Part shown: positions 59,948 to 64,000 of the stretch, in pieces
Numbering within the stretch: position 1 is the stretch's first letter
How the letters are laid out: every line of letters starts with the position of its first letter
Program-made: the position numbers and the translations under genes
Notes under the pieces: generated by a model
Told to the model about the DNA's origin: nothing
The model's database searches: none
The model's input: the letters and a program-made list of their open reading frames with translations, nothing else
Source of the DNA: Theobroma cacao
Taxonomy: Eukaryota; Streptophyta; Magnoliopsida; Malvales; Malvaceae
DNA: 64,000 bases
NCBI RefSeq assembly: GCF_000208745.1
Contig: NC_030857.1
Span: 18,764,853 to 18,828,852 of the forward strand
Direction of reading: 5' to 3'

Positions 59948-62900
59948 TGTCACGACCCGAAACTCCCCATCGAGCCTGTGACAACCGCCGCGAAGCCTCG
60001 ATAAACATTCTTCACCCCGAATGTCGATCGAAACCTCGTAAGGCTCTCGTATCAGCTTTCGCACTTCCCCAGTGAGCAATAGTTATCAAATAATCAAAAT
60101 ACGAAGGATTACAAATCATTTCCAAATCATAACATAACATTTTTTTTTGCTCATAGGGGCATCTTTGTCATTTTTGTCGAAAACCTCGAAACTTGCTAAA
60201 AATGTAGTAGCTAAGCCGAAAATATATATTTAATGATTTAAAAAAAATTAAGTATCTAAAATGTTCATTTGAAGTGAAAATTTGACCATTTGAATATAAT
60301 AAAAATATTCAATAAAATAAACTATTTTCTTGTAAAATAATTTTCATAAAACTATCAGTACATAATTCTTATAGCGTAAAAGATAATTGTATTCATATAT
60401 ACTATAAAACAAATAACCAAAGCATAAAATTTCTTTTACAGTGACACGTGGGCCCACATCTATCCAAAATGCATCGGAAGCTGGAAACCTATAGCTTTTA
60501 CCGATTCGAGTCCAAATGAAGGTCCTTGTCAAAGTCAGCTAACTATGGAATTCTCCGAGCCTGAAATGTGAGGAAATAAGGGTGGTGAGATTATAAAATC
60601 CCAGTGAGTAAACATATACCATCTAAACTATCTAAAGTCGAGTAAATGGAGACAATTAAAATAAGTCATCATACTGTAATTTCATTAGCTTTCAACTTAT
60701 TTGAACCAAATAAAATCAATCCATATAAATCGAGTAATCAACTTGGCTTATGAATTTCTTAAAACTTTGGCTCGTGCCAAAACTCATACTCGGTGATACC
60801 TTGCGCAGGGCATCTAACCGAGTCCGCAAAGGCTGTTAAAATTTTGTATACACTTAAAATATATTTTAGTTTGAGAAAAATACAACTGTTCCTTGGCGTT
60901 GGCTGAGTTCCCCTTCACGTGGTGGTTTGGTGTGAACTGAACCCTAAGCTTTACCCCAGGAGATACCCTACGCGCCTCTCCGTTCGAGGTAATAATATAA
61001 TGGAGTTTACCTTGCCCCTCTAATAGGCTGGTCCACGGAACCCCCTCTACAGTAAATAATTAATATATACTCCACCAATTTAATAAAATTCATTCTAGCA
61101 TGACATGGCAATTTATCGCAATCTAGCCTCTCAAGGCTGAATACACAATACAAATAATTCTGACACCAAAATCAGTTTAGCCATTCATGCTCATATATTG
61201 TCATAAGCCATTCAATTTAAAACCATAAATTTACAACACAAGCAGGCAGTCTCCAATTACTCTATTTTCAAAACCAGTATTCGATTTTTCAGAAAATTTA
61301 TAAAATCATTTTATAAAATCACAATTTTTCTTAAAACATAGCAATTTACCATTTAAACCCATTTTTCATAAAATCACACAGTTGTATAAAACTACTCTAG
61401 ATAATTAAGACGATAATAAGTTTACTCACAGTATTAGGAGTAGAAATACTCCTATCTTCCGCCCTCGGGTGCAGTCTCTTACCCGAAACAATTGACTCAC
61501 CGCCTATCCATAATCTATGACACAAAATTCAATAAATTGTGTCAATTTATCATAAATTATTTCAGGCTCTTATCCATGCGTATGCACTAGATAGGATTTG
61601 AAATGTCTAGACAATCGCTTAATTGAGGTATCCGACCTAACTCGCCTATACACGGTGTAAATTCCTAAAATCCCCAATTCGACTCCAATTCCATCCATTT
61701 CAATTTCCATTATCCAATTATATCCACAATACCTCAATGACTGTGAATTTCGTCCAATTTATCAGTCCGGACTATAAATTACGCTTTTACCCCTAGTGGG
61801 TAAAATTTTCAATTTATTGCACCGAAAATTCCCATTTAATTTCCAACCTCATAATTTATCATTTTTTCCACCCAATTCTCTTAAAATAAAGTCAACCTCA
61901 TCCTCACATACCATTGGCTAGATTCGGCTTAGAGAAATTCATGGAGAATATAAATATTTTTCTTGTTGTTTTACTCATAAACATGTTAAACAAACACTAA
62001 ACACTAACATAGCTTAAAATCAAATTTATCTAACAACTTTCTCTCTCTAAACCCATATGACCAGAATTGAAATCATCCTCAAATCACATGATTCAACCAT
62101 GGAAAATGATGGGAAATGCATGGGAAAGGTAAAGCACAAGACAAATTTAAGAAATGTTACCTTTTTTCACTTGATTTTTGAATTTCCACCTATTTTCCCT
62201 TTAAATTTCTTGGCTAGGGTTTTATTTTCTCCTTTCTCTCTCTTGTTTCTTGCTTGGCCGAATGTTGAAGAAGAAGAATGGGTTATGGGCTGATGTTTTT
62301 ATGCCTTTTTTTATTAGTTTAATGAAATAATATTATTTTATTCATATTTTGAATATTTTATTAATTCATTTTTTTTTCTAGCCATCCACTTGTCCTACTT
62401 TTTCCACCATGCATTCCCTTTGACTTATCCAAGTCTTAAGTGAAATTTTCAGATTTTTCCAAAGTTTTAGTGGAGCAAATTTTTCAAAATTATACTTTTG
62501 CCCCCGAACTTTTCAAAAATTACATTTTTACCCCAAAAATTGAAAATTTGCCATAATGCATAATTTTCACTCCTCATACTCATTTCACACTCCAAATAAT
62601 TAAATTTGATCAAAATCCTTTCAAAAATTAAATTTTCGATTTCGGATGGCAAAATTACCATTTTACCCTTTTACTCCAAATTATACCGAAATTAAAATTT
62701 TTCACTTCTAAACTTCAAATCTTACTCCAATAATTCAAATGGGGCCAAAAATCTTTTCTAAAATTCTCATTTTGTCCCCAGGTGGTAAATGACCATTTTG
62801 CCCTTAGATAGCGAAAATTCCAATTTGACTCCAAATTGATCATCGAACTCTGAATCACCATATTAAACCATTCTAGGATTTTAAAATTCTTAATTTCATC

Positions 62901-63390
62901 GTAAATTCTTTATTTGATCTAGTTCGAGGTTTAACTCAACTTTGTTGTACCTCTAGGTACAATACCGACTTTTGTAAATTTTTTTTGGGACTCTCTTAGC
63001 ATGCAAACATGCTATCCATCACATGTATGTCATGACAAATATTTTTATAGAGTCGAGCTTATCATCTTCTCTCCCACTTGGATCAACCATATGATCTTTC
63101 TTCTTGACTGATTTCGACATTCGGTTAAATATTAATATTTTAAAAATTTTATCTTGTCTCTTTGGTACCTGAAATACCTTATTATGCCTCACTTGACTTC
63201 TGAATCGCCTTTTATCTCACAAATTCTCCTCCGATAAAATTATTATTATTTTATTGTTATTTTTTCACTTGCGGAATATTTTATCCTAAACTACTCCTTT
63301 CGTCTTTTATCACTTTTAAACATTTTAATTGACCTCAATTTGCATTCGATCAACTTTATTTATCACCATATCAAAGAATGGGGTATTTCA
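59948..63390 (-). repeat. 5' LTR of the nested element, composite of families R and T
   Basis: 3443 bases. The R module at 59948-63064 is 3117 bases, the same length as the solo LTR at 12407-15523. The T module at 63065-63390 matches the first ~330 bases of the solo LTR at 2059. The outer end reads tgaaataccccattctttg on the minus strand. Confidence 0.9.
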
Positions 63391-63395
63391 TCTTG

Positions 63396-64000
63396 CTCAG
63401 AAATTCCTTACCAAATTCTTCCCTCCAACTAAGACAACGAAAATGCGGAATGACATCACATTGTTCATGCAGCAAGATTCGAAATTGTTGTATTAAGCAT
63501 GGGAAAGATACAAAGAATTGCTTCGACATTGTCCTCATCATGGTCTCCTAAAGTGGCTTTAGTTACAAACTTTTTATAATGGTTTGAGTGGGCATGTTTG
63601 GACTACCATTGATGCTACTACGAGAGGAGCTTTAATGGATAAATCGATAAATGAAGCATATGATTTATTAGAAGAGATGTTTGCAAACAATTACCAGTTG
63701 CCGACAGAGCGATCAATACAGAGGAGAGTAGCTAGAATTCATGATGTAGTTGCTGTAACAGTATTATCTGCTTAGGTAGTAGTTTTAACTAAAACTCTTG
63801 AATTTTTTGGTACTAATAGTGTGCTAAGTCCTTTTGTAGCTTGTGAGTTTGTGGAAATAATCATGGAATTCATCAGTGTCCAAGTTCAATAGAGATAGTG
63901 CAATTTGTGGGTAATAATAGACAACAAAACAACTTTTACTCCAACACTTACAACTTAGGGTGGAAAAACCATCCAAATTTCTCTTGGGTTAATAATCAAG
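63396..64000 (+). pseudogene. Athila-like gag, 3' part
   Basis: Resumes the frame broken at 54485, with A-Q-K-F-L-T-K-F-F-P-P, then A-W-E-R-Y-K-E-L-L, H-C-P-H-H-G, F-Y-N-G-L-S and Y-D-L-L-E-E-M. TAA at about 63494 and TAG at about 63554 break it, as does another stop at about 63773. Near 63840-63890 a CCHC zinc-knuckle follows with one base missing in its first Cys pair, then N-x-R-Q-Q-N-N and W-x-N-H-P-N-F-S-W. It runs off the window. Confidence 0.88.

Larger units (their letters stand above)
54486..63390 (-). mobile_element. 8.9-kb Gypsy-derived LTR element, non-autonomous, nested in gag
   Basis: Flanked by the perfect 5-base duplication tcttg (54481-54485 and 63391-63395), and the host gag frame rejoins across it. 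Minus orientation follows from an initiator-Met-type primer binding site (tggtatcagagc, reverse complement of 59928-59939) eight bases from the right-hand LTR, and a polypurine tract (aagtgggggagat, reverse complement near 56360-56372) beside the left-hand LTR. The interior (56360-59947, 3.6 kb) has no recognisable reverse transcriptase or integrase. Over about 205 comparable bases near the LTR middles I count 4 differences, so the insertion is fairly recent. Confidence 0.92.

Overview
The window is plant nuclear DNA, most likely from a eudicot. It is AT-rich, has GT-AG introns and is packed with nested LTR retrotransposons, a LINE, a Mutator-like element (MULE) and small MITE-like elements. 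The only gene that reads as intact is an intronless G-type lectin S-receptor-like kinase at 16887-19403 (+). I cannot name the species. Everything was read by eye; no database search was possible.

Left part (1-9660): LTR debris, then a 543-base tandem duplication split by the only N in the window (1488), probably an assembly artefact. A Copia-type LTR remnant (2030-2058 and 7789-9660) is interrupted by a solo LTR of family T (2059-7788, TSD ataag). That LTR is itself interrupted by a solo LTR of family R (3848-6806, TSD tgaaa). From about 10430 to 15955 lies a 5'-truncated LINE whose RNase H domain is split by a second family R solo LTR (12407-15523).

Middle (15956-25666): the receptor kinase, a small MITE, AT-rich spacer, and a deleted Copia element (23722-25666).

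MULE (25739-41354): about 15.6 kb, bounded by 81-base imperfect terminal inverted repeats and a 9-base candidate TSD. It carries a decayed MURA-type transposase (+), a small predicted coiled-coil reading frame inside the transposase's first intron, a 'plant transposon protein'-like gene (+), and a decayed DUF1985 plus Ulp1/C48 peptidase gene (-). Six arrays of a short CGTGA/TCACG motif lie between and beside these genes. Left of the transposase coding exons every array reads CGTGA on the + strand; right of them every array reads TCACG. This polarity and density are the most unusual feature of the window.

Right part (41364-64000): two foldback MITE-like elements, a fragment resembling a pogo/Tigger-type transposase C-terminus, then a nest of Gypsy elements. 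A minus-strand Athila-like element (48480-52266) is abutted in its protease by a plus-strand relative (LTR 52267-53894, gag from 54013). The gag of that relative is interrupted by an 8.9-kb minus-strand element (54486-63390, TSD tcttg) whose LTRs are T/R composites. The gag resumes at 63396 and runs off the window.
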